The notes under the pieces were generated by a model that saw only the letters and a program-made list of their open reading frames with translations, did no database searches and was not told the DNA's origin. The translations under genes and the position numbers were made by a program. A stretch of 64,000 bases of DNA from Microcoleus vaginatus PCC 9802 (GTDB lineage Bacteria; Cyanobacteriota; Cyanobacteriia; Cyanobacteriales; Microcoleaceae), in contig CP031740.1 in the NCBI GenBank assembly GCA_022701275.1, forward strand, positions 2,925,001 through 2,989,000. The letters run 5' to 3'. Below are positions 43,212 to 52,580 of the stretch, piece by piece; position 1 is the first letter of the stretch; each line of letters opens with the position of its first letter.

Positions 43212-46200
43212 ATGTTCACTCACGTCAAGCCCACCATTCGCCACGTCGTGCCGGAAAACTTGCAGGGGCGATCGCTCATGAAGGTGGTCTATGTCGTACT
43301 GGAACCGCAGTATCAAAGCGCCCTGTCGGCAGCGGTTCGATCGATAAACAAGAAAAATCCGAATTTGGCAATAGAAATCAGCGGCTACCTGATCGAGGAA
43401 CTCCGCAGCCCGGAAAATTACGAAGCCTTCAAGCGGGATGTGGCGGATGCCAATGTATTTATTGCTTCTCTAATTTTCATCGAAGATTTGGCAGAAAAAG
43501 TGGTAGCGGCGGTGGAACCGCTGCGCGACAGCTTGGATGTCGCCGTCGTCTTCCCGTCGATGCCTGGGGTGATGCGCCTCAATAAAATGGGCAGTTTCTC
43601 GATGGCACAATTGGGACAAAGCAAAAGTGCGATCGGCGAATTCATGAAAAAACGGAAGGAAAAATCCGGGAGTTCCTTCCAAGACGGAATGCTGAAACTG
43701 CTGCAAACTTTGCCGAAAGTGCTGAAATATTTGCCCATCGACAAAGCCCAAGATGCCCGCAACTTCATGCTGAGTTTCCAGTATTGGCTGGGAGGTTCCC
43801 AAGAAAACTTGGAAAACTTCTTGCTGATGCTGTCACATAAATATGTATTCAAAGGCCAGGAACAGCTAACTTTCCAAGATCCGGTGGTTTACCCGGATAT
43901 GGGAATTTGGCATCCTTTGGCACCGTCGATGTTTGAGGATGTAAAAGCCTACCTCACCTGGTACAACGCCCGCAAAGATATTTCTGCTGACCTCAAAGAC
44001 CCCCTCGCACCTTGCATCGGCTTGGTGTTGCAGCGGACTCACTTAGTCACCGGAGATGACGCGCACTATGTAGCAATGGTGCAGGAATTGGAGGCAATGG
44101 GGGCGCGGGTGGTGCCGATTTTTGCCGGCGGTTTGGACTTCTCGAAACCAGTCGAAACTTTCTTCTTGGAAGTTGGAACCAAAGGTGTTGCACCGCTGCC
44201 GATCGTTGATGCGGTGGTTTCTCTGACTGGTTTTGCGCTGGTGGGCGGCCCGGCGAAACAAGATCACCCGAAGGCGATCGAGACTTTGAAAAAGCTAAAC
44301 TGCCCTTACATGGTGGCTTTGCCGCTGGTTTTCCAAACGACGGAAGAGTGGGAAAATAGCGATTTAGGCTTGCACCCGATTCAAGTTGCTTTGCAAATTG
44401 CCATTCCTGAGTTGGATGGCGCGATCGAACCGATTATTTTGTCGGGACGTGATGGCGCAACTGGCAAGGCGATCGCCCTACAAGACCGGATCGAAGCAAT
44501 TTCCCAGCGCGCCATGAAGTGGGCAATGCTGCGCCGCAAACCAAAATTAGATAAAAAAGTTGCGATCACAGTTTTCAGTTTCCCGCCGGACAAAGGCAAC
44601 GTCGGAACTGCCGCTTATTTGGACGTTTTCGGCTCGATTTACCAAGTATTGAAAGCCTTAAAAGGCAACGGTTACGACTTGCCAGAATTGCCGGATTCCG
44701 CCGAAAAACTGATGCAAGAAGTCATCCACGACGCAACAGCCCAATACCAAAGTCCCGAATTAAATGTTGCTTACCGGATGTCGGTAGCTGAATACGAAGA
44801 ATTCACTCCTTACTCAGAACGCTTGCAAGAAAATTGGGGTCCGCCTCCGGGACATTTGAACAGCGACGGACAAAATTTGCTGATTTTCGGCAAACATTTT
44901 GGCAATGTGTTTATCGGCGTGCAACCTACTTTTGGATACGAAGGCGATCCGATGCGGTTGTTATTCTCTCGTTCTGCCAGCCCGCACCACGGTTTTGCTG
45001 CTTACTATACATATTTGGAGCGCATTTGGGGTGCGGATGCGGTGCTGCACTTTGGCACTCACGGTTCGCTAGAATTCATGCCCGGTAAGCAGATGGGAAT
45101 GTCTGGGGATTGTTATCCCGACAGTTTGATCGGCAAAATTCCTAACCTCTATTATTACGCCGCCAACAATCCCAGCGAGGCAACAATTGCCAAGCGCCGC
45201 AGTTATGCTGAAACAATCAGCTATCTGACTCCTCCGGCTGAAAATGCTGGTTTGTACAAAGGTTTGCAGGAACTCAGCGAGTTAATTGCTTCTTATCAAA
45301 CTTTGAAAGAGACTGGGCGCGGTGTGCCGATTGTTGATGCGATCGTCGAAAAATGCCGTTTGGTGAATTTGGACAAGGATATCGCCCTACCTCCCGAACA
45401 AGAAAGAGGGGTTGCTGCGGGAATGACTTCGGAGGAACGGGACAATTTAGTTGGCTTGGTTTACCGCAAGTTGATGGAGATTGAGTCGCGGTTGTTACCT
45501 TGCGGTTTGCACGTTATCGGTAAGCCGCCGACTGCGGAAGAGGCGATCGCAACTTTGGTGAATATCGCCAATTTAGACCGCGAAGAAGACGGGCTGATCA
45601 GCTTGCCGCGGATTATCGCCAACAGTCTGGGACGCGATATCGGCGAAGTTTACACCAATAGCGACAAAGGCATTTTAAATGATGTCGAATTGCTGCAAAA
45701 CATCACCTTGGCCTGTCGGGATGCCGTTGGCGCTTTGGTGAAGGAACAAACCGACGCTGAGGGCCGAGTTTCCCTTGTTTCTAAGTTGAATTTCTTCAAC
45801 ATGGGCAAGAAAACACCTTGGATTGATGCGCTGCACGCCGCGGGTTACAAAAAAATCGATCCAGAACCGATTAAACCGCTGTTTGAGTATCTGGAATTCT
45901 GCTTGCAGCAAGTTTGTGCCGACAACGAATTAGGCGCTTTGTTGCGCGCGTTAGAAGGCGAGTATATTCTGCCTGGCCCCGGTGGCGATCCGATTCGCAA
46001 CCCGGATGTTTTGCCGACTGGCAAGAATATGCACGCTTTAGACCCGCAGTCAATCCCTACAACGGGGGCGGTTAAGTCTGCTAAGCTTGTAGTCGATCGG
46101 CTGTTAGAAAGACAGCGCGTTGATAACGGCGGAAATTACCCAGAAACGATCGCCGTTGTGTTGTGGGGAACCGACAACATCAAGACTTACGGCGAATCCC

Positions 46201-47207
46201 TCGCGCAAGTAATGTGGATGGTGGGAGTGAAGCCAGTTCCCGACGCATTGGGCCGGGTAAACAAACTCGAATTGCTTTCTTTAGAAGAGTTAGGACGCCC
46301 TCGGATCGACGTAGTAATTAACTGTTCGGGCGTATTCCGCGACTTGTTTATCAACCAAATGAATTTGTTAGATAAAGCCGTGAAAATGGCAGCGGAAGCC
46401 GACGAACCGTTAGAGATGAACTTCGTCCGCAAACACGCCCTGAAGCAAGCGGAAGAAATGGGAATCAACCTGCGACAAGCAGCAACCCGGGTATTTTCTA
46501 ATGCCTCTGGTTCCTATTCGTCTAACGTCAACTTAGCGGTAGAAAACAGCACTTGGGAAAGCGAAGCCGAGTTGCAGGAAATGTATTTAACTCGCAAATC
46601 CTTCGCCTTTTCTTCCGACAATCCCGGAACAATGGAACAAGATCGGCAGATTTTTGAATCATCCTTGAAAACTGCTGAAGTCACCTTCCAGAACTTGGAT
46701 TCTGCTGAGATTTCCCTAACCGACGTGTCGCACTATTTCGACTCAGATCCGACTAAATTGATCGGCAGTTTGCGCGCAGATGGGAAGAAACCGACATCCT
46801 TTGTTGCTGATACAACCACAGCCAACGCGCAGGTGCGGACGCTATCAGAAACCGTGCGTTTAGATTCGCGGACTAAGCTGCTGAATCCGAAGTGGTACGA
46901 GGGGATGTTGTCGCACGGCTATGAAGGCGTGCGGGAGATTTCTAAGCGTCTGGTGAATACGACTGGATGGAGTGCGACGGCGGGCGCTGTGGATAATTGG
47001 GTGTATGAGGATGTCAACACTACGTTTATCCAAGATGAGGACATGCAGAAGCGTTTGCTTAACTTAAATCCTCATTCTTTCCGCAAGATTGTCAGCACTT
47101 TGCTTGAGGTGAATGGCAGGGGTTATTGGGAGACTTCGGAGAACAATTTGGATCGCTTGCGTGAACTTTATCAGGAGGTGGAAGACCGGATTGAGGGAGT
47201 AGAGTAG
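43212..47207 (+). CDS. chlH: Magnesium chelatase subunit H
   Basis: The 1331-residue subunit binds protoporphyrin IX and is the catalytic subunit of the ATP-dependent magnesium chelatase that opens the chlorophyll branch. It belongs to the CobN/BchH superfamily and has the full ChlH length. The N-terminus ([39 protein letters not shown]) matches oxygenic phototrophs, and internal landmarks include [20 protein letters not shown] and [20 protein letters not shown]. An aaaggag box precedes the ATG. The partner genes chlD and chlI are not in the window. A hairpin at 47218 follows the stop, indicating a single-gene transcript. Confidence 0.97.
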   Translation: MFTHVKPTIRHVVPENLQGRSLMKVVYVVLEPQYQSALSAAVRSINKKNPNLAIEISGYLIEELRSPENYEAFKRDVADANVFIASLIFIEDLAEKVVAAVEPLRDSLDVAVVFPSMPGVMRLNKMGSFSMAQLGQSKSAIGEFMKKRKEKSGSSFQDGMLKLLQTLPKVLKYLPIDKAQDARNFMLSFQYWLGGSQENLENFLLMLSHKYVFKGQEQLTFQDPVVYPDMGIWHPLAPSMFEDVKAYLTWYNARKDISADLKDPLAPCIGLVLQRTHLVTGDDAHYVAMVQELEAMGARVVPIFAGGLDFSKPVETFFLEVGTKGVAPLPIVDAVVSLTGFALVGGPAKQDHPKAIETLKKLNCPYMVALPLVFQTTEEWENSDLGLHPIQVALQIAIPELDGAIEPIILSGRDGATGKAIALQDRIEAISQRAMKWAMLRRKPKLDKKVAITVFSFPPDKGNVGTAAYLDVFGSIYQVLKALKGNGYDLPELPDSAEKLMQEVIHDATAQYQSPELNVAYRMSVAEYEEFTPYSERLQENWGPPPGHLNSDGQNLLIFGKHFGNVFIGVQPTFGYEGDPMRLLFSRSASPHHGFAAYYTYLERIWGADAVLHFGTHGSLEFMPGKQMGMSGDCYPDSLIGKIPNLYYYAANNPSEATIAKRRSYAETISYLTPPAENAGLYKGLQELSELIASYQTLKETGRGVPIVDAIVEKCRLVNLDKDIALPPEQERGVAAGMTSEERDNLVGLVYRKLMEIESRLLPCGLHVIGKPPTAEEAIATLVNIANLDREEDGLISLPRIIANSLGRDIGEVYTNSDKGILNDVELLQNITLACRDAVGALVKEQTDAEGRVSLVSKLNFFNMGKKTPWIDALHAAGYKKIDPEPIKPLFEYLEFCLQQVCADNELGALLRALEGEYILPGPGGDPIRNPDVLPTGKNMHALDPQSIPTTGAVKSAKLVVDRLLERQRVDNGGNYPETIAVVLWGTDNIKTYGESLAQVMWMVGVKPVPDALGRVNKLELLSLEELGRPRIDVVINCSGVFRDLFINQMNLLDKAVKMAAEADEPLEMNFVRKHALKQAEEMGINLRQAATRVFSNASGSYSSNVNLAVENSTWESEAELQEMYLTRKSFAFSSDNPGTMEQDRQIFESSLKTAEVTFQNLDSAEISLTDVSHYFDSDPTKLIGSLRADGKKPTSFVADTTTANAQVRTLSETVRLDSRTKLLNPKWYEGMLSHGYEGVREISKRLVNTTGWSATAGAVDNWVYEDVNTTFIQDEDMQKRLLNLNPHSFRKIVSTLLEVNGRGYWETSENNLDRLRELYQEVEDRIEGVE

Positions 47208-47217
47208 GATTGTAGTA

Positions 47218-47266
47218 GGCATCAATTAGTAGAGAGATTTTATACAACGTCTTTACTAATTGATGC
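47218..47266. terminator. Terminator hairpin after chlH
   Basis: ggcatcaattagt (47218-47230) pairs perfectly with actaattgatgcc (47254-47266), and the stem continues inward imperfectly. It begins 11 bases after the chlH stop codon. Confidence 0.8.
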
Positions 47267-47421
47267 CAAGCAATGAGGCAGAATTTAAAAGCTCAAATAT
47301 TAGTTAAATTATCATATTTACAAAGTATTTATTGCCAACCAAAATGAATGGTATAAATGTCATAATCAAATTTATAAAGTTTGAGAGGTTCAGAAAAAAT
47401 TAAGTAAGGTTCAGAGGTAGT

Positions 47422-47697
47422 ATGTATATAGTCAAGGAAAAAGATCATGACTACATTGGTCAAACACTTACAACTACTTTCCATATAACTTATGAATGGG
47501 ATGGCAAAGAAACAGTAATTAAAACGGTAGAAGAAGAAAATGTAAGTCGAGCTTTCTTCAGTATGCCTCGATGGGAACCCACCCGTCGTCAAACAGTAAA
47601 GTTTTCGGAGTTAGTCGATCGGATTCAAACTGCTCTTTTACAAGCAAAAGAAACTGGCGAAGAAGTTGATATAGGTGAGTCAGGAATTCCAGATTAA
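47422..47697 (+). CDS. Small hypothetical protein
   Basis: The 91-residue ORF encodes a charged, soluble protein (MYIVKEKDHDYIGQTLTTTF through TGEEVDIGESGIPD) with no membrane segment or recognised motif. An aggtt-type box precedes the ATG weakly. It lies just upstream of a toxin-antitoxin island and could be an accessory gene, but nothing links it to a function. Coding status is moderate: its composition is protein-like, and the opposite-strand ORFs are poorer. Confidence 0.45.
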   Translation: MYIVKEKDHDYIGQTLTTTFHITYEWDGKETVIKTVEEENVSRAFFSMPRWEPTRRQTVKFSELVDRIQTALLQAKETGEEVDIGESGIPD

Positions 47698-48014
47698 GCC
47701 AGTAGCTATTCCATACTTCAGCGCAGTGGATAATATAGAAGAGGTAGTTCAACTCCTGAACCCAAAAGTCGCTGGATTGTCAATTAGTTAAACTCCTATA
47801 AAGGCGATCGCCAGTCTCTTACCAGACGAGCGCTCGCCTCTCTTTTGCCCAAAAAGCGCTCGCCCCTCTCTTACCAGACAAGCGCTCGCCCTTATCTTCC
47901 CCTAAGTGCGATCGCCCCAGAGCTTTCCCCCGATCGAACTTTAGGGAGTATTCTCGAAGAAAGTGGTGTTTGTTCCAGCCTCAAGTAGTCTTGGCGCGAG
48001 ATTAGCTCACCTTC
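47698..48014. repeat. Region with clustered gcgctcgccc repeats
   Basis: From about 47805 to 47935 the words gcgatcgcc, gcgctcgcc, gcgctcgcccc, gcgctcgccc and gcgatcgcccc alternate with cttaccagac or similar pyrimidine-rich linkers at intervals of about 25-30 bases. It looks like a local amplification of HIP1-like units. There is no coding support. Confidence 0.7.
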
Positions 48015-48043
48015 TTGACATTGATATCACATTATGATATCAT
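48015..48043 (+). promoter_or_regulatory. hicAB promoter with two palindromic operators
   Basis: TTGACA (48015-48020) and TATCAT (48038-48043) are separated by 17 bases, 29 bases upstream of hicA. Two perfect TGATATCA palindromes, 48022-48029 and 48035-48042, lie in the spacer and over the -10. Their centres are 13 bases apart. This is the layout expected for repression by a ribbon-helix-helix antitoxin; binding by HicB is inferred. Confidence 0.75.
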
Positions 48044-48071
48044 AAAGTAAATTATAATAAATAAATTTTTT

Positions 48072-48332
48072 ATGGAACTAAATAATAAACATCGTAAGAT
48101 TTTAGAATCAATTTTTACCGATCCTATACCAGCTAATATTAATTGGCAAGATATGGAAAATTTATTTACAGCACTCGGTGCTACTGTTACTCAAGGTTCA
48201 GGTTCGCGGGTTCGCATTTTATTAAATGAGGTTAAAGCTGTATTTCACGAACCACATCCTCAAAAAGAGACAGATAAAGGAGCCGTTAAATCTGTCAGGG
48301 AATTTTTGATAAAGGCGGGGGTTGAACCATAA
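48072..48332 (+). CDS. hicA: HicA-type toxin (mRNA interferase family)
   Basis: The 86 residues match the HicA-like family found with long HicB antitoxins (HRKILESIFTDPIPANINWQ, FTALGATVTQGSGSRVRILL, AVFHEPHPQKETDKGAVKSVREFLIKAGV). HicA proteins cleave mRNA through a double-stranded RNA-binding-like fold. The usual catalytic GSHH is GSGSR here, with the histidines in FHEPHP, a variant I recall in related family members. The antitoxin gene follows 113 bases after the stop. The start has no strong ribosome-binding site, but a promoter lies close upstream. Confidence 0.85.
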   Translation: MELNNKHRKILESIFTDPIPANINWQDMENLFTALGATVTQGSGSRVRILLNEVKAVFHEPHPQKETDKGAVKSVREFLIKAGVEP

Positions 48333-48445
48333 TGACTTAGGTGTTAACGGGAAAATCCTTGTTGATTACCCAAATCAACAAGGGTATTAGCATAAAATTT
48401 ATCATCCACAAGTTTCACTTATTGAAAGAGGAAAAATTAACAGCC

Positions 48446-48784
48446 ATGATGACTTACAAAGGTTACAGTGCTAGCATTGAAGTAGATTTAGAAGCGGAAA
48501 TTCTTTTCGGGCGAGTCCTCGATATTAATGACGTAGTGACTTTTAAGGCACAAACTATTGAAGAAGCTCGCCAAGAATTCCAAAACTCGATCGATGATTA
48601 TCTAGAGTTTTGCAAAGAATTAGGACAGGAACCTGATAAAGCATTTTCAGGTAAACTTCCCTTCCGCACTACTCCCGAACATCACCGCAAAATCTTTATT
48701 GCGGCAAATAAGGCTGGCAAAAGTATTAACAATTGGATGGATGAGGTTTTAATTAGAGCAGCAGAGCAAGCAATTAACACTTAA
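48446..48784 (+). CDS. hicB: HicB-type antitoxin
   Basis: From ATG 48446 (an alternative ATG is at 48449) the 112-residue product has the HicB partial RNase H-like domain (YKGYSASIEVDLEAEILFGR, EARQEFQNSIDDYLEFCKELG) and a C-terminal ribbon-helix-helix-type segment (FRTTPEHHRKIFIAANKAGKSINNW). Such antitoxins bind HicA and repress their own promoter. An agaggaaaa purine stretch lies upstream. The ORF can be extended to a GTG at 48341, but the added residues look random. Confidence 0.88.
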   Translation: MMTYKGYSASIEVDLEAEILFGRVLDINDVVTFKAQTIEEARQEFQNSIDDYLEFCKELGQEPDKAFSGKLPFRTTPEHHRKIFIAANKAGKSINNWMDEVLIRAAEQAINT

Positions 48785-48797
48785 TTAGCTTAGGATA

Positions 48798-49004
48798 ATG
48801 AAGTATGAAATCATCATATACTGGAGTGAGGAAGACCAGGCTTTTATTGCAAAAGTGCCTGAATTGCCAGGATGTGCGGCGGATGGCGAAACTTATCAAG
48901 AAGCATTGCAAAATCTAGAGATTATTATGCAGGAGTGGATAGAAACGGCTAACGCACTGGGTCGTCCTATTCCTCAACCGAAAGGTCGCTTGATGTTTGC
49001 GTAG
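48798..49004 (+). CDS. Second, short HicB-like antitoxin domain protein
   Basis: The 68-residue ORF is a compact HicB-like domain (YEIIIYWSEEDQAFIAKVPELPGC, DGETYQEALQNLEIIMQEWI) without the DNA-binding tail. It starts 13 bases after hicB stops. Stand-alone proteins of this type occur as solitary antitoxins. It may come from a second hicAB pair that lost its toxin, or it may buffer the first pair. Confidence 0.85.
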   Translation: MKYEIIIYWSEEDQAFIAKVPELPGCAADGETYQEALQNLEIIMQEWIETANALGRPIPQPKGRLMFA

Positions 49005-49067
49005 TTGAAATAGAATCACAGCCGCTCGCCCTTTTCTTTCCCAAAGTACGATCGCCCCTTCTTTTAC

Positions 49068-49454
49068 CTAATCAAAGGGATTCAATATAGTTAACCCATC
49101 AACGCACTTAAAATCCTTAGCATTGCGAGTTACCAAGACACATCCCTCCACTAAAGCACAGGCTGCAATTACACCATCACCTAATTTCAAGCGATAATCT
49201 CTACGAATTTTGGCTGCACGATATAAAACTGATTCTGTTAATGATACACACTTAATAAGCCTCAAAAATTCCCGCATTTCATTCGCTTGTTCTTCTGTCA
49301 AGGCCGGGTAACAAAGTAACTATACCCAACTAATCGGAGAGTAAAATGCCTCTGCATCTCCAGCTTCAATCTCATCAAATATAGGCTGAACCTCCGGCTC
49401 GTCATAGAAGTAGTAAATCAGAATGTTGGTATCGAGAAGATATTTATTAATCAT
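49068..49454 (-). pseudogene. vapC: vapC PIN-domain toxin with nonsense codon at the catalytic-Glu position
   Basis: Read from ATG 49454, the frame gives MINKYLLDTNILIYYFYDEP and continues to SPISWV. It meets TAG at codon 45 (49320-49322) and resumes in the same frame as LLCYPALTEEQANEMREFL, then KLGDGVIAACALVEGCVLVTRNAKDF. The intact family reads SPITWVELL here, so one G-to-T change in GAG replaces the conserved PIN glutamate with a stop. The start overlaps the antitoxin stop by eight bases, as usual for vapBC. A TTG at 49301 could restart a 77-residue fragment lacking the first aspartate. The toxin is therefore dead unless the stop is read through. Confidence 0.9.
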
Positions 49455-49677
49455 CCCATTCTTCTCTAAGTTGCAACTGGAATTCCAAAGCATCCACACG
49501 CTTAGGCAAAAAACCGCGCCATCTCTTTAGATTTTTCCTGGGCAATCTTTGACTGCTATCCTGAGTCTGGGTTGTTACCCGATCGCGAACCAATGCTGAC
49601 AATACTTCTAACAGTTGCTGTTGCTCGTCAGGAGTTAGATTTTGAGCCTGACTCAGTACCTCGCTATAAGTAGACAT
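49447..49677 (-). CDS. VapB-like antitoxin
   Basis: From ATG 49677 the product has 76 residues. It has an N-terminal helical part (MSTYSEVLSQAQNLTPDEQQ) and a C-terminal acidic/aromatic tail (VDALEFQLQLREEWDD) of the kind that wraps around a VapC partner. Its stop overlaps the vapC start by eight bases, giving translational coupling. The longer ORF start at 49761 includes intergenic HIP1-like sequence and is rejected. With vapC broken, this antitoxin is an orphan. Confidence 0.75.
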   Translation of the reverse strand: MSTYSEVLSQAQNLTPDEQQQLLEVLSALVRDRVTTQTQDSSQRLPRKNLKRWRGFLPKRVDALEFQLQLREEWDD

Positions 49678-49806
49678 AGGCTTTATGTTGAGATTTTTGG
49701 GCTGATTGTCATTATAGCAATTTAGGATCGAAGGAAGTGCGATCGCCCTGAACTTCCCCAAACTGCGATTTAGTTTTGAGGAATGTTGCCAGTAACTTTA
49801 ATGTTA

Positions 49807-50985
49807 TCACCTACGCTTCAAGCTCAGCACGCTGAGAAAAAAGCTCGACAAAACCATCTGCAAACCGACAGTCAGGCAAGTGAGTGAGGGAATAACCAAA
49901 CGCAGAGTTTTAGAAGGGTCTAGAGAACCGAAAGCTGTTTCGCTCCAAATAGTTAATGACAAGAACGAGCAAACTATTCCGATTAAAATCAGCGTGACTC
50001 CGACAATCAATCCTGTCTGTAACGTGACATAGCGAAATATTTTGTTGAGTTTGGGGTCTTCGGCCAGGAATTTCTCGCTGATGGCGAAAATCTTGGTGAA
50101 AAAAGCGAAAGTTACTGCTTGAAAACCGATGATAATTGCGATCGCACCATAAAGCAGCGTGTGTATATCAAAGCTGATACTCCCAATCTTTTGACTACCG
50201 GGTAACAGCCAAACGACGATAATTAGACCCCAAATCATCAGCGCAGTACCCGGATACAAAAACAGCCACCGAGGACTGTATAGCAGCAAAAATCGGAGGT
50301 GCCGCCAGCCATCTCGCCAAGTTCGCAAGTGTGGCGGTCGGCTGCGGCCGTCGGGAGAAAGTACGGTTGGGATTTCAGTTATCCGCAGCTTGTATACAGA
50401 GGCCTTGACCACCATTTCGCTAGCAAATTCCATCCCCGTTGTTTGCAAGTCGAGTTTCAAAATTGAGTCTCTCCTAAAACCCCTGAGTCCGCAGTGAAAA
50501 TCGCCGACGGGATTTGCAAAGAATAGCCGCCCAACCCATGTCAGCACCGGATTTCCTAAATATTTGTGCAGCGGCGGCATTGCACCCGGTTTGATGCCCC
50601 CTTGAAAGCGGTTTCCCATCACTAAGTGGAAACCTTCTCGCAATTTGTTGACAAAAAAGCCGAGGTTGGAAAAATTGTAGCTGTCGTCAGCATCGCCCAT
50701 GATAATATAAACTCCGCGCGCTGCGATGATTCCTCCCATCAGGGCGCTGCCGTAGCCTTTGGCTGCTACGGGCACGACTCTCGCTCCCATTCTGGTAGCG
50801 ATATCTTGAGAACCGTCAGTGCTGCCGTTGTCTGCTATGATGACCTCGCCGGCAATATCAAGTTCGCGCAGCGACCTCAGTGCTTTCTGTATGCAGATTT
50901 CTAAAGTTTCTGCTTCGTTCAGACAAGGCATGAGTATCGATAGTTCTAGAGTATATTCTCCGCTTGGGTTGGTCTGCTCTGCCAT
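49807..50985 (-). CDS. GT2 glycosyltransferase with C-terminal membrane domain (polyprenyl-phosphate type)
   Basis: The 392-residue protein begins with a GT-A domain: LSILMPCLNEAETLEICIQK, EVIIADNGSTDGSQDIATRM and the metal-binding DxD in IIMGDADDSYNF. The middle resembles dolichol/polyprenyl-phosphate glycosyltransferases (GLRGFRRDSILKLDLQTTGMEFASEMVVKA). Four membrane helices follow from about residue 225. Such enzymes load a sugar on undecaprenyl phosphate. A broken small DMT/EamA-type gene is transcribed divergently next to it, and these two types are often partners (transferase and flippase). The ATG at 50985 is chosen; one at 51018 is also possible. Confidence 0.88.
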   Translation of the reverse strand: MAEQTNPSGEYTLELSILMPCLNEAETLEICIQKALRSLRELDIAGEVIIADNGSTDGSQDIATRMGARVVPVAAKGYGSALMGGIIAARGVYIIMGDADDSYNFSNLGFFVNKLREGFHLVMGNRFQGGIKPGAMPPLHKYLGNPVLTWVGRLFFANPVGDFHCGLRGFRRDSILKLDLQTTGMEFASEMVVKASVYKLRITEIPTVLSPDGRSRPPHLRTWRDGWRHLRFLLLYSPRWLFLYPGTALMIWGLIIVVWLLPGSQKIGSISFDIHTLLYGAIAIIIGFQAVTFAFFTKIFAISEKFLAEDPKLNKIFRYVTLQTGLIVGVTLILIGIVCSFLSLTIWSETAFGSLDPSKTLRLVIPSLTCLTVGLQMVLSSFFLSVLSLKRR

Positions 50986-51141
50986 ATATTTGTTCCACTC
51001 TCGATCGCGATCGACCATACTTGATTTTCCCGTATCTCTGCTTAAAATATTAGTGCTGAATAAAACCCAACAAAACTTAATTAAAGTTTTTTAGGTTTTT
51101 GGTAACGGCAATTTTTGATTGTACTATAGGTTACTAAACTT

Positions 51142-51534
51142 ATGAATAGAAGCGTTTTTCTGTTATTACTTGCTGCTATTTTGTGTGGCGTCGCAGGTCA
51201 ATTCAGCCTGAAGGCAGGAGCTAAAATATTAGGGCCCATTGGCCCTGCTAATTTAATGGAAAAAATTCTAGCAATGGCTACCCAGCCGTTGATAGTAGGC
51301 GGTCTTTCTTTGTATGCAATTTCTTCGATCGGGTTTATTGTAGTTTTGTCGCGGGCAAACCTTAGCATAGTCTCGCCTTTACTGTGAATTAGTTACCTGT
51401 TTACTGTTTTAGGGGGCAAACTGATATTTCACGAGCCTTTGCCACCGCTTCGGTGAGTAGGGGTGGCGCTAATTATGAGGGGAGTAATTTTTGTACTCAG
51501 AGGTAAAGCTGGGGGAGTGACTGGAGGCAACTAG
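51142..51534 (+). pseudogene. EamA/SMR-type flippase-like gene with two in-frame stops
   Basis: The frame gives MNRSVFLLLLAAILCGVAGQ through RANLSIVSPLL, then TGA (51385-51387). It resumes as ISYLFTVLGGKLIFHEPLPP and LR, meets TGA (51454-51456), and resumes as VGVALIMRGVIFVLRG to TAG at 51532. Both stops interrupt a normal four-helix small multidrug-resistance/EamA protein: the first sits where S is usual, the second at a usual W (LRW-GV). Single-base changes TCA to TGA and TGG to TGA would explain both. The gene is presumably inactive, leaving the adjacent GT2 without its likely flippase. Confidence 0.85.
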
Positions 51535-51626
51535 CGATCGCTTTTAAGATTGACACTTGAGTGCTGAATTGATAACTTAGGTCAAAGGGTGTATTTGAGC
51601 CTTCTGTTATGAAAGGATGCTGCTGT

Positions 51627-52511
51627 ATGTCTAATATTTCTGAGCCTGTGAATCCCAATCAATTATTGAGCGATCGCACCGCAGTTATTGCTACCATGCA
51701 CCAAAAAGAACGGGTGATGGCTCCCGTTTTGGAACGAGAATTGGGTGTAAAAATCTTAGTACCTGCGGAGCTTGACACTGACACTTTCGGCACCTTCACC
51801 AGAGAAGTTAAACGCTTAGGAACACAAATAGAAGCGGCTCGCCATAAAGCACAAAAAGCTCTAGAAATTGCGGGGGAAACTCTTGGCTTTGCCAGCGAAG
51901 GTACTTTCGGCCCTCACCCAATGATGCCGTATCTGCCAGCTAACAGAGAAATAGTAATTTTATTAGATCGAGCCAACAATCTAGAACTAATCGGCGACTC
52001 TTTCTCCGTTGAAACTAACTACAGTCACGAGTTAGTTTCCAGTATAGAAGAAGCAGAGGATTTTGCTAAAAAAGCTGGATTTCCCGAACACGCACTGGTG
52101 GTTGTAGTTGGCGAAGCTGCGCTCGGTAAAGGCGAAATTCTCAAGGGCATTAGGACAGAAAAAGAATTTTTTGACGCTGTGACAGCAGGCTTAAAAAAAT
52201 CGTCAACCGGTCGAGTTCACATCGAAACAGATATGCGGGCGATGTACAATCCAACTCGGATGAAAAACATCGAAAATGCAACTCTGGATTTAGTTAAAAA
52301 ATTCAAGGAATTCTGCCCGGAGTGCGGTTGGCCGGGATTCGATATTGCTGAGATGAAAATCGGATTGCCCTGCGGACTGTGCTATTTTCCGACTCAGCTA
52401 GCGCGATCGGCAATCTATAAATGCAAAAAGTGCGGTTATACTAAAGAAAAACTATTTCCCGACGGTCGAGAGACTGCCGATCCTTCCCTTTGTCAATATT
52501 GCAACCCTTAG
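51627..52511 (+). CDS. DUF6671-like protein with C-terminal zinc ribbons
   Basis: The 294-residue product starts at ATG 51627, nine bases after aagga (an in-frame start at 51609 adds MKGCCC). The first part (DRTAVIATMHQKERVMAPVL, GVKILVPAELDTDTFGTFTRE, ASEGTFGPHPMMP) is the conserved core of a family I recognise as DUF6671. The C-terminus has four CxxC-type motifs (CPEC, CGLC, CKKCGY, CQYC) forming two zinc ribbons. The biochemical role is unknown. It precedes glcD by 69 bases and could be transcribed with it. Confidence 0.75.
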   Translation: MSNISEPVNPNQLLSDRTAVIATMHQKERVMAPVLERELGVKILVPAELDTDTFGTFTREVKRLGTQIEAARHKAQKALEIAGETLGFASEGTFGPHPMMPYLPANREIVILLDRANNLELIGDSFSVETNYSHELVSSIEEAEDFAKKAGFPEHALVVVVGEAALGKGEILKGIRTEKEFFDAVTAGLKKSSTGRVHIETDMRAMYNPTRMKNIENATLDLVKKFKEFCPECGWPGFDIAEMKIGLPCGLCYFPTQLARSAIYKCKKCGYTKEKLFPDGRETADPSLCQYCNP

Positions 52512-52580
52512 AAAAATAATTGCACAAAAATAGTAAAGTTTGCAACAATATTATTGATAGTTCCCTAATTAAATTCACTA

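Noticed and set aside
47805-47935. Possible CRISPR array from regularly spaced GCGCTCGCC units
   Set aside because: Repeats are only about 9-11 bases and linkers are similar to each other, not unique spacers; no cas genes.
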